A DNA stretch of 64,000 nt from an uncultured Collinsella sp. (GCA_900541855.1 UQLD01000011.1:10179-74178); one strand, 5' to 3'. Counted from the stretch's first letter, positions 1 through 8,981 are shown. Notes: a model not told the origin generated them from the sequence alone. Translations and numbers: made by a program.

Positions 1-1162
1 CCTCGATCGAGAACAGCAGCGCCGGCACGTGATAGCGGTTGGTCAGACGGCTTGCCACGATGCCCTTGACGCCCTCGTGCCAGCCTTCGCCGCCCACAAC
101 GATCGCGCGCCCGCCGTCATAGGTCTCCTCGACCTTTGCCATGGCATCGCGCGTGAGCTCCGCCTCGATCTCACGGCGCTGGCGGTTGATTTCCTCGAGC
201 TCAGCCGCCAGCGCGCTTGCTTCGATGGGATTGCGGGCAAGCAGCAGGTCGAGCGCCAGCTTGGGATCGGCCATGCGGCCGGCAGCGTTTAAGCGGGGAA
301 TGAGCGAGAATGACAGGCCATCCGCCGTAATGCTCGAAAGGTCCGCCTTGGCAAGCGCGGCAAGCGCGATATAGCCGGGGCGAGCGGTTACGCGCATCTG
401 CTGGATGCCCTCGGCAACCAGCGCGCGGTTCTCGGGCGTGAGCGGCATCATGTCGGACACGGTGCCCAGCGCCGCGACCTCGATTAGCGAACGCCAATAC
501 GACGGCTTGCCCAGGCGCTCACCCAGGACTTGCACCAGCTTGAGCGCCACACCAGCACCGGCAAGCTCGCGCGAGGGGCCCTCGTCCTCGAGCTTGGGGT
601 CGGTCAGGGGCACACCCTGCGGCACCTGGTCGGAGGGCTCGTGATGGTCCGTGACCACCAAATCGATCCCCAGGTCCTCCAAATAGGAAACCTCTTCCTT
701 GGCGGCAATGCCGTTATCGACGGTCACGATCAGCTGGGGGCGAGCGAGCTCGTTAACGCGATCGAGTGCCGCGCGCGAAAGACCGTAGCCCTCATCAAAG
801 CGATGCGGAATAAACGGCGTGACATCGGCGCCAAACGTGCGCAGCGCCTCGGTCAACAGGCAGGTCGACGTAATACCGTCAACGTCAAAATCGCCAAAGA
901 CTGCAATGTGCTCGTGGTTGCGAATAGCACGCTCGACGCGGTCGGCAACGACCGACATGCCCGGGATAATGAGTGGGTCGGCCCAGTCGCGATCGAGCGA
1001 AGGCGTCAAAAACAATTGGCCCTCTTTGATGGAGCCAATGCCGTGCGCGACCATAATGCGCGCCACCAGCCCGGGAATGCCCAGACCAGCCGAAAGCTCC
1101 TTTTCGAGCTCGGGGTTTTGCTGAGCGACCGCCCAGCGATGCGTCGTCTTAAGCGATGACAT
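1..1162 (-). CDS. recJ: Single-stranded-DNA exonuclease RecJ, N-terminal part (cut by window edge)
   Basis: RecJ is a 5'-3' single-strand DNA exonuclease of recombination and mismatch repair. Reading the minus strand from the ATG at 1162 gives an uninterrupted frame of about 387 residues that runs off the left edge. It carries the DHH-family hallmarks: DFDVDGITS near residue 90, TVDNGIA, the DHH motif in VVTDHHEP, and IPRLNAAGRM. A GGGGGTG Shine-Dalgarno lies about 6 bases before the ATG, and a TATAAT box lies at 1271-1276. The C-terminal part, including the OB fold, is outside the window. A possible 21-codon upstream frame overlaps its start (see 1149-1214). The family call is firm. Confidence 0.93.
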   Translation of the reverse strand, partial: MSSLKTTHRWAVAQQNPELEKELSAGLGIPGLVARIMVAHGIGSIKEGQLFLTPSLDRDWADPLIIPGMSVVADRVERAIRNHEHIAVFGDFDVDGITSTCLLTEALRTFGADVTPFIPHRFDEGYGLSRAALDRVNELARPQLIVTVDNGIAAKEEVSYLEDLGIDLVVTDHHEPSDQVPQGVPLTDPKLEDEGPSRELAGAGVALKLVQVLGERLGKPSYWRSLIEVAALGTVSDMMPLTPENRALVAEGIQQMRVTARPGYIALAALAKADLSSITADGLSFSLIPRLNAAGRMADPKLALDLLLARNPIEASALAAELEEINRQRREIEAELTRDAMAKVEETYDGGRAIVVGGEGWHEGVKGIVASRLTNRYHVPALLFSIE

Positions 1163-1214
1163 AGGCACCCACCCCCGATAGGGGCAGGTCGCCGCGATAC
1201 CTCTCACGGTTCAT
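1149..1214 (-). CDS. Possible 21-residue upstream ORF overlapping recJ
   Basis: ATG at 1214 is preceded by AGAGGA with 9-base spacing and opens a 21-codon frame (MNRERYRGDLPLSGVGAYVI then A) that ends in TAA 14 bases inside recJ, in another frame. It lies in the untranslated leader between the recJ TATAAT box and the recJ ATG. The overlap would fit translational coupling. It resembles no known peptide and may be chance; only its Shine-Dalgarno and overlap support it. Confidence 0.25.
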   Translation of the reverse strand: MNRERYRGDLPLSGVGAYVIA

Positions 1215-1270
1215 AGCGATGAGTCCTCTGTGTATGCCCGCTTCGGCAGGCAGATCTGTTGAACGGATTT

Positions 1271-1276
1271 ATTATA
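1271..1276 (-). promoter_or_regulatory. Probable -10 box for recJ
   Basis: The minus strand reads GG-TATAAT-AAATCC here, a perfect -10 hexamer in GC-rich surroundings, about 110 bases before the recJ ATG. The upstream -35 candidate (GATTTG, 16 bases away) is weak. This 274-bp gap also holds the start region of the divergent transporter gene. Confidence 0.5.
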
Positions 1277-1436
1277 CCGTGCGGCGCGGACGCAAATCGC
1301 CGCAGCACGCCGCGGTTTCGGTAAACGATGCCGGTAATACCCTCGAAATAATCGAGCGTTTCTGACGCACGGACACATGTGAGCGTCTAGCATATCCATA
1401 CAAACGAGTTCGCGGATAAAGGGAGTCACGGGACAT

Positions 1437-2435
1437 ATGAAGCAATGGACTGGACTGGGAAAGTTCCTCGCGGGGCATATGCAGGTCATCGTTCCGATTT
1501 GCGTGGCGCTCGGCGTGCTCTTTCCCCAGCAGATTGGCGTGCTCAAGCCCATTGTTCCCGCCCTCTTCGCCTTTATGACGTTTCAGGGTGCGCTCAGCAA
1601 CACCTTCCACCAGGTAGCCGAGGTGTTCCGCCGTCCCCTGCACCTGATTTTGGCACTGCTCGTCTCGGCGGCGCTTATTCCCATCGTGGCCTATGCCATG
1701 GGATCGTTATTCTTTGGCTCCAATCCCAACCTTGTCTGCGGCATCGTGCTCGAGTACAGCGTACCCGTGGCGGTCACTGCCTTTATGTGGATTAGCATGT
1801 TCGGCGGCAACGGCCCGCTCGCGCTCACCATCATCCTGACGTCCTCGGTTATCTCCCCTGTGACGATTCCGTTCACGCTCAAGCTCCTGCTGGGCGCCAC
1901 CGTCTCGATCGATGTGCCGAGCATGATGCAAGACATGGCCTTTATGATCGCCATCCCCGCCGTGCTCGGCATCGTGATCAACGAGCTCACGCGCGGATGG
2001 GGACACGAGAAGCTCTCCCCCGCGCTCTCGCCCGCCTGCAAATTCATGATGATGGGCGTTATCGCCTCCAACTCCACCGCCATGAGCGAGTACGTGCTGC
2101 ACATGAACGCGGTGCGCTTGGAAGTCGCCCTCTTTATTTTGGTCTTCGCCGTCAGTGGCTTTGTCGTCGGTTTTCTGGTCGCCCGCGCGCTGCATCTGCC
2201 ATATAGCGAAACGACCACCATGTGCTTTACCTGCGGCATGCGTAACATCTCTTCGGGCGCCGTCATCGCCACGCAGTACTTTCCGGGCGAAGTCGTGTTT
2301 CCCGTCATGTGCGGAACGCTGTTTCAGCAGGTACTCGCCTCGCTTATCGGGCATCTTTTTGAGCGTCTGACCGGCGAGGAGCGCGCCGCCCAGCGCAAGC
2401 GCGTCGAAGCCGGCCGCGACGCCATGGCACGCTAG
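1437..2435 (+). CDS. Bile acid:sodium symporter (BASS) family transporter
   Basis: Integral membrane protein of 332 residues with about nine to ten hydrophobic segments from residue 12 to 310. The family imports organic anions with sodium; substrates in bacteria vary (bile acids, keto acids, pantoate). The signature is the stretch TMCFTCGMRNISSGAVIA near residue 260, matching the conserved Gly-Met/Leu-Arg-Asn segment, and EYSVPVAVTAF in the middle. Length is normal for the family. ATG follows AAAGGGAG/GGGAC sequence. It stands alone between the divergent recJ and the convergent DUF4931 gene, so the substrate cannot be inferred from context. A bile-related role would be attractive in a gut organism but is not shown. 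Confidence 0.8.
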   Translation: MKQWTGLGKFLAGHMQVIVPICVALGVLFPQQIGVLKPIVPALFAFMTFQGALSNTFHQVAEVFRRPLHLILALLVSAALIPIVAYAMGSLFFGSNPNLVCGIVLEYSVPVAVTAFMWISMFGGNGPLALTIILTSSVISPVTIPFTLKLLLGATVSIDVPSMMQDMAFMIAIPAVLGIVINELTRGWGHEKLSPALSPACKFMMMGVIASNSTAMSEYVLHMNAVRLEVALFILVFAVSGFVVGFLVARALHLPYSETTTMCFTCGMRNISSGAVIATQYFPGEVVFPVMCGTLFQQVLASLIGHLFERLTGEERAAQRKRVEAGRDAMAR

Positions 2436-2465
2436 ACTGTCCGCATTACGCGGGTGTTAGTCTTG

Positions 2466-3263
2466 CTATACGAGCGTTTCCAGATGCGCACGCAGGCGCT
2501 CAGCATCGATATCGAGCGTTGTCTCAGCATTGACCTGGGCCAAACGATAGCCGACAAAGTAGGGCGAAACCACCCAACGTGGCAGCGCCTTGGCAATGGT
2601 CCGACCGCCCAGGTGATAGAAGAACAAGTTGTACGACTCTGCGCGGCCACCGTGGTGCTCGTTTAGGATATAGCGCAGAGCCACCTGAATCGCATCGGCA
2701 AAGAGATCCGTCTCGGCTTGGTCTCTCGTGTCATCGCTGGCGGCGATTCCCTGCGGGGCTGAAACGTTGATCTCAAAGAACCCCATAATCGGTTCGGTTG
2801 AGATGTTGACCGAGATTCTCCCCTGTTGCCAGACATTGATGCCTTCTAAGTTGGCTGAGGTCAGCGCCGCATAGCCGTCCTCCTGTTCCAGACCCACAAT
2901 CTGCATATGCGGATGGACCAGACTGCCACCCGAGAGCGGGCCCTTGTTCTTGTACATGAGCACGCTTCGATACTGCTGCGAATCGATCATCTGCTGCCAG
3001 CAATCCAGAGCAAACCGCATAACATGATGCAGCTCGTCCGGCGCATAGGTCACCAGGTCGGCATCGTGATCGGCCGACTCAATCAGCACGGTTTGACGGG
3101 TGGCGCGCAGGGTCTTGAACTTATTCTCGAGCCAAATGCAATCGCCATCACGGCGAATGATGTCGGTGAGCCCTTCTGTATCGCAAAAGGGGCACGCGGT
3201 GCCGGGACGACGGTTGTCGTCGGGCTTACCGTTCGCCTGCTGAACGTCAAATACCAGCGCCAC
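2466..3263 (-). CDS. DUF4931 / galactose-1-phosphate uridylyltransferase-like protein
   Basis: A 265-residue protein with GalT/HIT-superfamily features: a possible metal-binding CPFC at residues 24-27 and an active-site-like HPHMQ within SGGSLVHPHMQIV near residue 118. GalT enzymes use this His-x-His-x-Gln region for nucleotidyl transfer; the substrate of DUF4931 proteins is not established. Translation starts at GTG 3263, with GGAGG lying inside the last codons of cutC, so the two genes are translationally linked (stop and start 3 bases apart). No other sugar genes are adjacent. It could be a nucleotide-sugar phosphorylase; function is left open. Confidence 0.7.
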   Translation of the reverse strand: MALVFDVQQANGKPDDNRRPGTACPFCDTEGLTDIIRRDGDCIWLENKFKTLRATRQTVLIESADHDADLVTYAPDELHHVMRFALDCWQQMIDSQQYRSVLMYKNKGPLSGGSLVHPHMQIVGLEQEDGYAALTSANLEGINVWQQGRISVNISTEPIMGFFEINVSAPQGIAASDDTRDQAETDLFADAIQVALRYILNEHHGGRAESYNLFFYHLGGRTIAKALPRWVVSPYFVGYRLAQVNAETTLDIDAERLRAHLETLV

Positions 3264-3266
3264 GGG

Positions 3267-3944
3267 TTATACCTCCAGCGGCACAATCTTGGTGCCATGG
3301 AGCTCGGAGACGCCCAGTGCCGCCGCCACGGTATCGCGGTTGACCGTGGAAATGCCGCCGCCGGGAAGGATGGTCAAGCGGTCGCCCGCATACTCGATCA
3401 AGCGGGCCAGGTTTTCGAAGTTGTCCTCGATCGGCGTACCGGCAGCGCCACCATGCGTCAGGATGCGTGTGATGCCGCAGTCGGCGAGTATGTCAATCGC
3501 GTCGAGCTGAGCCTCGGGCGAGAGCTGATCAAACGCCATGTGGAAGGTGATGTCGATGGGCTCACGCTTGCATTCCTCGGTCGCGCAGCCCGCGGCCATC
3601 ACGAGGGCGCCCAACGTAAGCTCGTCGAGCGCCCATCCGCCAGCGCAGGGCTTGCAGCAGCCAAAGACCAAGCCGTCAACGCCGGCGCTTACGGCAAGGC
3701 CCAGGTCCATCTCCATCATGCGCAGCTCGTCTTGGTTGTAATGAAAGTCACCGCCACGCGGGCGAATCATGCACATCACTCGCGCGTCATGCTCGTGAGC
3801 ATAGCTGACTGTAGCGCTGATAACACCGGCCGAGGGTGTAGTGCCACCGACGGTAAGGTTGTCGCACAGCTCGATGCGCTTTGCACCGGCATCGATAGCT
3901 GCCGGCACCCGCTCAAAGTTCTCGGCACAAAACTCGTACAGCAT
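3267..3944 (-). CDS. cutC: CutC family protein (copper homeostasis family)
   Basis: A 225-residue TIM-barrel protein. The start ATG at 3944 has GGGGG 6 bases upstream; the longer frame adds 17 residues without a good Shine-Dalgarno. Diagnostic stretches are YEFCAENFERVPAAIDAGA at the N-terminus, RIELCDNLTVGGTTPS, VMCMIRPRGGDFHY, GVDGLVFGC and RILTHGGA. CutC was linked to copper tolerance genetically, but its biochemical role is still debated. It is first in a two-gene operon with the DUF4931 gene. Confidence 0.9.
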   Translation of the reverse strand: MLYEFCAENFERVPAAIDAGAKRIELCDNLTVGGTTPSAGVISATVSYAHEHDARVMCMIRPRGGDFHYNQDELRMMEMDLGLAVSAGVDGLVFGCCKPCAGGWALDELTLGALVMAAGCATEECKREPIDITFHMAFDQLSPEAQLDAIDILADCGITRILTHGGAAGTPIEDNFENLARLIEYAGDRLTILPGGGISTVNRDTVAAALGVSELHGTKIVPLEV

Positions 3945-4003
3945 AGATAGACCCCCAAAGACAGCAGATGTTTTCCGACGGGCATTGTCACACATCCCAA
4001 TGA

Positions 4004-4070
4004 AGTTGCGGTGGAATAGGGACTGTTTTGGCGTCTAGCGCCCCCATTTAGTCCCTATTTCACCGCAACT
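4004..4070. repeat. Long near-perfect intergenic palindrome (21-bp arms)
   Basis: Arms 4004-4024 and 4050-4070 are complementary over 21 bp with one mismatch; the left arm contains GTTGCGGTGGAATAGGGACT. The 25-base loop holds a small nested hairpin (GGCG/CGCC). It directly abuts the liv terminator. It shares an AGGGAC core with other hairpins in this window (35543, 49640, 59527). Confidence 0.8.
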
Positions 4071-4112
4071 AAAAAGGGGGCGCTGACTGGGATAGTCAGC
4101 GCCCCCTTTATT
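4071..4112. terminator. Bidirectional terminator after livF
   Basis: The stem GGGGGCGCTGAC / GTCAGCGCCCCC (12 bp, 7-base loop) is flanked by AAAAA on the left and TTTATTTT on the right, so it has a T tract on either strand. On the minus strand it ends the liv operon. Confidence 0.9.
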
Positions 4113-4119
4113 TTATGGA

Positions 4120-4833
4120 CTAGCCTCCGAGGTAAGCCTTGCGGACGTTATCGTCGTGCAGGAGCTCTTGACCGGTGCCGGTCATGGTAATCTTGCCGGT
4201 CTCGAGCACGTAACCGCGTGTGGCGATGGAAAGCGCCATCTGCGCGTTTTGCTCGACCAGAAGCACCGTGGTGCCGGCCTTGTGCAGGTCCTCGACAATC
4301 TGGAAGATCTGTTCGATCAGAATCGGTGCCAGACCCATGGAAGGTTCGTCGAGCATAAGCAGTTTGGGGTTACTCATAAGGGCGCGCCCCATAACGAGCA
4401 TCTGCTGCTCGCCGCCTGAAAGGGTGCCGGCGACCTGGCGACGACGTTCCTTCAGGCGCGGGAACTGCTCGTAGACGCGCTCCAGGCCCGGAGCCACCGT
4501 GGACTTGGGCTGCGTATAGGCACCCATCTCCAGGTTCTCCTCAACCGTCATCTGCAAAAAGGCGCGACGACCCTCGGGAACCTGAGCCAGGCCCTTACCA
4601 ACCAGCTTATCAGCGGGCGTATGGGTAATGTCCTCGCCCATAAACTTGATGGAGCCGGTCTTGGAGCGCAGCAGGCCCGAGACGGTCTTGAGCGTTGTGG
4701 ACTTGCCGGCACCGTTGGCACCAATCAAGGCCACGATCTCGCCCTCATTAACGTTAAAGGAGATGTCCTTGATGGCGTGGATGGCACCGTACCAGACGTT
4801 GATGTTGTAGACGGAAAGCATCGGCTCTGCCAT
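4120..4833 (-). CDS. livF: Branched-chain amino acid ABC transporter ATP-binding protein LivF
   Basis: ABC ATPase of 237 residues, energising uptake of leucine, isoleucine or valine together with LivG. Walker A is GANGAGKST (near residue 38), the signature is LSGGEQQML, and Walker B is LLMLDEPSMGL. Its ATG follows the livG stop without a gap (TAAATG). Last gene of livHMGF, followed by a strong terminator. Confidence 0.95.
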   Translation of the reverse strand: MAEPMLSVYNINVWYGAIHAIKDISFNVNEGEIVALIGANGAGKSTTLKTVSGLLRSKTGSIKFMGEDITHTPADKLVGKGLAQVPEGRRAFLQMTVEENLEMGAYTQPKSTVAPGLERVYEQFPRLKERRRQVAGTLSGGEQQMLVMGRALMSNPKLLMLDEPSMGLAPILIEQIFQIVEDLHKAGTTVLLVEQNAQMALSIATRGYVLETGKITMTGTGQELLHDDNVRKAYLGG

Positions 4834-5694
4834 TTAGTTCTCCCCCTTATCCTGCTTGCCCAGATATGCCTCGATAACGGCGTCGTTGTTCTGGATTTCC
4901 TCGGCCGTGCCCTTGGCGATGACCTTACCAAAGTTGAGCACGCAGATGCCCTCGCAGATGTTCATAACGAGCGACATATCATGCTCGATAAGCATGATGG
5001 CAATGCCAAAGGTGTCGCGAATCTTGACGATGTTCTCCATGAGCTCTGCGGTCTCGGACGGGTTCATGCCGGCGGCAGGCTCGTCGAGCAGCAGTAGCTT
5101 GGGGTTGGTGGCAAGCGCGCGGACGATCTCCAGACGACGCTGAGCGCCGTAAGGCAGCGATCCGGCCTGCTCGTTTGCCAGATACTCCATGTCAAAAATG
5201 GACAGCAGCTCCATGGCGCGCTCGTGGGCGGCCTTCTCGTGCTTCCAATACGTCGGCAGGCGCAGCACGCCCTCAAAACCGGAGTAGCGCTCCTGATTGT
5301 GCAGGCCGACCTTAACGTTGTCCTCCACCGTCATGGTATTAAACAGGCGGATGTTCTGGAACGTACGGGCAATACCCATGCGGTTGACCTGATAGACCGA
5401 CTTGCCCGAGGTGTCCTCGCCATCGAGCAGGATGGTGCCGTGTGTGGGCTGATACACCTTAGTGAGCAGGTTGAAAACCGTGGTCTTACCGGCGCCGTTG
5501 GGACCGATCAGACCGGCAATCTCGGTCTTGCCGATAGTCAGGCTAAAGTCGTCGACTGCCTTAAGGCCGCCGAATTCAATGCCCAGGTGGATGCACTCGA
5601 GTGCCGGGCGCTCGCCCAGGTCACGATCGGGAACGATGGCGCCAGAAGGATACGGGACCATCTTGCCCTTGTTGAACTCAAATTTACTGGGCAT
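4834..5694 (-). CDS. livG: Branched-chain amino acid ABC transporter ATP-binding protein LivG
   Basis: ABC ATPase of 286 residues. Walker A is GPNGAGKTT, the Q-loop region reads IARTFQNIRLF, the ABC signature region is the LivG-type LPYGAQRRLEI in place of LSGGQ, and Walker B is LLLLDEPAAGM. The H-loop reads IEHDM. The start at 5694 is set by GGAGG 8 bases upstream, placed inside the last codons of livM; the two frames overlap by 11 bases. The N-terminus has about 40 extra residues before the ABC domain compared with E. coli LivG. Confidence 0.95.
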   Translation of the reverse strand: MPSKFEFNKGKMVPYPSGAIVPDRDLGERPALECIHLGIEFGGLKAVDDFSLTIGKTEIAGLIGPNGAGKTTVFNLLTKVYQPTHGTILLDGEDTSGKSVYQVNRMGIARTFQNIRLFNTMTVEDNVKVGLHNQERYSGFEGVLRLPTYWKHEKAAHERAMELLSIFDMEYLANEQAGSLPYGAQRRLEIVRALATNPKLLLLDEPAAGMNPSETAELMENIVKIRDTFGIAIMLIEHDMSLVMNICEGICVLNFGKVIAKGTAEEIQNNDAVIEAYLGKQDKGEN

Positions 5695-6763
5695 CGGCTG
5701 CCACCTCCTTCTTGGGAGCAAAGCGGTCCTTGACGCGACCGAAGAACGCCTTGAGCTGCGGGTTGTTGGTAAAGATCATGACCAGGATCAGCACAATAGC
5801 GTAGATGAGCATGCGGTAGTCCGAGAACTGACGGAGCAGCTCGGGAAGTACCGTGAGCAACGCCGCCGCGATAACGGAGCCGCGCATATTGCCCAGACCG
5901 CCCAGGACCACGAACACCAGGATAAGGATGGACGTGTTGAAGTCAAACTTGGTGGCGGAGAGCTGCGAGAAGTTACCGCCGAAGAGGGCTCCGGCAGCAC
6001 CGGCGAGGGCAGCGGAAACCACGAACGCGATCATGCGGTACTGGGTGACGGAGATGCCCACGGACTCGGCTGCAATCTTGTTGTCGCGCACGGCCATAAT
6101 GGCACGACCGGTACGGCTGCGAACCAGGTTGAGCACGATCACGAGTGCGACCATGACCAGGATGGCACCGGCGAGGAAGGTCGAGTACGTCGACACGCCC
6201 GAGGCGCCCTGGGCGCCCTTGATGATGGCGGTGCCGTCCTCGAGCAGGTGCAGGTCGTCGATCGTAGAGTTGCCCGTGATGTTAAAGATCACGTGCAGGC
6301 CGCGCGAGTCGACACCCACGATAAGGCAAGTGACGATCTCCTTGATAATCTCGCCAAAGGCCAGCGTCACGATAGCCAGGTAATCGCCGCTCAGGCGAAG
6401 GACCGGGATGCCAATCAAGAAGCCCAGGATAGCGGCAGCGATGGCGCCGACCACGATACTGATGATAAGGCGCACCGGATCGGAGGGAACGGCGCTCTCC
6501 AGCGCGACGGCGGTGACGATGCCCGTATAAGCGCCGACACTCATAAAGCCCGCGTGGCCCAGCGACAAGTCGCCCGCGATGCCGACGACGAGGTTGAGGG
6601 AAATGGCCATGACGATATAGGCCGTGATGGGAACCAGCTGACCGGCGATCATGCGCGGAATCATGTGGTTGGACTGCATAAAGAACACGATGGCGAATGC
6701 CACGATGCACATGGCGTACGTGACAAAGTCGTGACGCGTCTGCTTGTCTTTAAGAAACTTCAT
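5684..6763 (-). CDS. livM: Branched-chain amino acid ABC transporter permease LivM
   Basis: Inner-membrane permease of about 359 residues with eight or more hydrophobic segments. The family stretch LGHAGFMSVGAYTG near residue 75 and SVGISVTQYRMIAFVVSA are typical of LivM. ATG 6763 has GGTGA 5 bases upstream; a GTG at 6772 is the alternative start. It overlaps livG at the 3' end and follows livH by a few bases, so the operon is tightly coupled. Confidence 0.93.
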   Translation of the reverse strand: MKFLKDKQTRHDFVTYAMCIVAFAIVFFMQSNHMIPRMIAGQLVPITAYIVMAISLNLVVGIAGDLSLGHAGFMSVGAYTGIVTAVALESAVPSDPVRLIISIVVGAIAAAILGFLIGIPVLRLSGDYLAIVTLAFGEIIKEIVTCLIVGVDSRGLHVIFNITGNSTIDDLHLLEDGTAIIKGAQGASGVSTYSTFLAGAILVMVALVIVLNLVRSRTGRAIMAVRDNKIAAESVGISVTQYRMIAFVVSAALAGAAGALFGGNFSQLSATKFDFNTSILILVFVVLGGLGNMRGSVIAAALLTVLPELLRQFSDYRMLIYAIVLILVMIFTNNPQLKAFFGRVKDRFAPKKEVAADAQ

Positions 6764-6772
6764 AACGCTCAC

Positions 6773-7654
6773 CTACACCTTCTCGGGGACGTACTTGCCC
6801 AAGAGGCCGGCAGGCTTGACGAGCAGGACGATGATCAAAACACCAAAGACGATGGAGTTGGCAAGGCTCGTGGAAATGTAGGCCTGAGCCATCGCTTCGA
6901 TGATGCCGATGAGAATGCCACCGACAAAAGCGCCGGGGATGGAGCCGATGCCACCGAAGACAGCGGCGTCGAAGGCCTTGATGCCAGGCATGGCACCCGT
7001 CGTGGGCTGCAGCACCGGCGAGTAGGAGCACAGCAGCACGCCGGCGATGGCAGCGAGGGCAGAGCCGATGGCAAACGTCATCGAGATGGTGCGGTTGACG
7101 TTGATGCCCATGAGCTGAGCGGCGGCCTTGTCCTCGGACACAGCGCGCATGGCTTTGCCCATCTTGGTCTTACCTGTAAAGAACATCAGGCCGGCCATGA
7201 TAACCAGGCAGGCGACGATGGTGACGAGCGAGACGGCGCTTACGTTGAACTTGGCCAAGAACTCCGGCACCTGGAAGGTGACGAGCGAAGTGAAGTTCTT
7301 GGGAGTGGCGCCCCACAGAAGCTGTGCGGCATTCTGCAGGAAGTAAGACACGCCGATGGCCGTGATCAGAACGGCCAGCGGGCCCGCCTGACGCAGCGGC
7401 TTGTATGCCAGACCCTCGATGAGAACACCGAGAACGGTACAAACCACACAAGAGAGAACTACAGATGCCCAGCCCGGGAGGCCGAGATACGACGTGGCAC
7501 AGAACGAGACATAGGCACCGACCATGATGACATCGCCGTGAGCGAAGTTCAGCATCTTGGCGATACCGTAGACCATGGTGTAGCCCAACGCGATGATGGC
7601 GTAGACGCTGCCCATGGACAGGCCGTTGACCAGGTATTGGATAAAGACCGTCAT
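6773..7654 (-). CDS. livH: Branched-chain amino acid ABC transporter permease LivH
   Basis: Membrane permease of 293 residues; LGYTMVYGIAKMLNFAHGD near residue 25 is the LivH hallmark. ATG 7654 lies 8-9 bases after AAGGGGG and is preferred to the ATG at 7663, which would be too close to that Shine-Dalgarno. It is the first permease gene downstream of the binding-protein gene at 7794, from which it is separated by two hairpins. Confidence 0.93.
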   Translation of the reverse strand: MTVFIQYLVNGLSMGSVYAIIALGYTMVYGIAKMLNFAHGDVIMVGAYVSFCATSYLGLPGWASVVLSCVVCTVLGVLIEGLAYKPLRQAGPLAVLITAIGVSYFLQNAAQLLWGATPKNFTSLVTFQVPEFLAKFNVSAVSLVTIVACLVIMAGLMFFTGKTKMGKAMRAVSEDKAAAQLMGINVNRTISMTFAIGSALAAIAGVLLCSYSPVLQPTTGAMPGIKAFDAAVFGGIGSIPGAFVGGILIGIIEAMAQAYISTSLANSIVFGVLIIVLLVKPAGLLGKYVPEKV

Positions 7655-7702
7655 GTTCCACATCCCCCTTTCGAATAGGTTTCCAGTTAATGTATGAAAC
7701 AG

Positions 7703-7722
7703 GGACGTTACATCGTCCCTAG
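7703..7722 (-). promoter_or_regulatory. Small hairpin between binding-protein gene and livH
   Basis: AGGGACG / CGTCCCT with a 6-base loop. Together with the larger hairpin at 7732-7761 it lies between the binding-protein gene and the permeases, a usual place for mRNA processing or stabilising stem-loops that keep binding-protein mRNA abundant. Confidence 0.45.
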
Positions 7723-7731
7723 ATACCAAGC

Positions 7732-7761
7732 AAGCAGGGAAGGCCAAAACCTCCCCTGCTT
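7732..7761 (-). promoter_or_regulatory. Intra-operon hairpin, possible attenuating terminator
   Basis: Arms AAGCAGGGAAGG and CCTCCCCTGCTT pair over 12 bp with one mismatch around a 6-base loop (approximate ends). There is no T tract, so partial termination or 3'-end protection of the binding-protein mRNA is more likely than full termination. Confidence 0.45.
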
Positions 7762-7793
7762 GGGATCAAAACCGCTCTATGTAAGGCGGCCTA

Positions 7794-8981
7794 TTAGGCC
7801 TGTACGTACTTGCCGTCGGTAATGACGTACGCCGTCGGGTCCTTCTGGACCTGGCCCTTGTCGTTCCAGGAGAGCTTGCCAGTCAGGCCGTCAACAGTAA
7901 TGTTGCGCATAGCCTCGGGAAGCTTCTCAGCAACCTCGGTGGGGTCGGCGTCGACACCCAGGCCGGCCTCCTTGAGAGCCTCGACCACAGCATGCACGCC
8001 GTCGTAGGCGTCGGCGGCAAACTGGTCGGGGGTATCGCCGTACTTATCTTTGTAAGCGTTGACGAAGTCGGCGTTCTTCTCGTCGTCGGCGGAGAACGGG
8101 GTCATGAGCAGCAGACCCTCGGCAAGAGAGGTATCGAAGCCCTCAACGCCCAGGATACCGTCCATGCCGTCGCAGCCCATCATCTTGACGTCGTAGCCCA
8201 TGTCCTTGGCGTTCTTGAGCAGGACGGACGCCGGTGTGTAGTAGATCGGCGCAAAGATCATGGTGGCGCCAGCCTGCTTGGCCTTGGTCAGCTGGTTGGT
8301 AAAGCTCGTGGCGGAGTCGTCCTTAAAGGTCTCCTCGTCAACAATCTCGAGCTTGGACTCAGCGGCCTGGGCCTTAAAGGAATCTGCGATGCCCGAAGAA
8401 TAGGCGTCGCCGGAGTTATAGAACAGCACGAACTTCTCGTCCGCATACTTCTGCGCCAGGAACTTGGCAGCGTTGACACCCTGGTTGGGGTCGGTGAAGC
8501 AAACCTGGAAGACGCAATCCTTGCCCTTGGTAACGTCCTCGGAGGACGCGGACGGGGTAATCATGAACGTCTCGGGGTCGTTACCGCACTCAGCAGCAAC
8601 GGCGACCGACGCACCCGTGGTGGTCGGACCGACAAGGGCCTGCATGCCCCAGTCGAGCAGGGTGTTGAAGGCGTTGACGGCCTTCTCGCCGTCAGCCTGG
8701 TCGTCCTCGGCCTTGCTGACAAGCGGCAGCTCCTTAGTCGAGAAATCCTTGCAGCCAAGCTCGACAGCCTGTGTAACGGACTTGCCGTAGGACGCGTTGG
8801 CGCCGGTCAGCGGGCCGATGGTACCGATCTTAAACGAAGCGTCGCTCGAAGCGGAACCGCTGTCGCCGCCGTTGGAGGAGCAACCAGCTAGAATGGACAT
8901 CGCCCCCAGACCTGCTGCGCTCGCGATAACGCTCCTGCGATTCATAACAGGGTTCAATGACTTACCGGTGAGGCTCGACAT
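7794..8981 (-). CDS. Branched-chain amino acid ABC substrate-binding lipoprotein (copy 1)
   Basis: Periplasmic-binding-protein fold, type I, 395 residues. The N-terminus holds a twin-arginine-like NRRSVIAS followed by a lipobox LAGC with Cys34, so the mature protein is lipid-anchored and perhaps Tat-exported. Body motifs FKIGTIGPLTGANASYG and IFAPIYYTPASVLLKNAKD are of the LivJ/LivK type. ATG follows GAGAGGAGAG. It is closely similar to the neighbouring copy 2 along its whole length, indicating tandem duplication. It heads the livHMGF genes. Confidence 0.92.
   Translation of the reverse strand: MSSLTGKSLNPVMNRRSVIASAAGLGAMSILAGCSSNGGDSGSASSDASFKIGTIGPLTGANASYGKSVTQAVELGCKDFSTKELPLVSKAEDDQADGEKAVNAFNTLLDWGMQALVGPTTTGASVAVAAECGNDPETFMITPSASSEDVTKGKDCVFQVCFTDPNQGVNAAKFLAQKYADEKFVLFYNSGDAYSSGIADSFKAQAAESKLEIVDEETFKDDSATSFTNQLTKAKQAGATMIFAPIYYTPASVLLKNAKDMGYDVKMMGCDGMDGILGVEGFDTSLAEGLLLMTPFSADDEKNADFVNAYKDKYGDTPDQFAADAYDGVHAVVEALKEAGLGVDADPTEVAEKLPEAMRNITVDGLTGKLSWNDKGQVQKDPTAYVITDGKYVQA

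Noticed and set aside
5462..7678. 738-codon plus-strand frame opposite livM and livH
   Set aside because: Composition is dominated by Asp, His, Gly and Arg, as expected for the reverse of membrane-protein codons; the liv genes on the other strand are certain.
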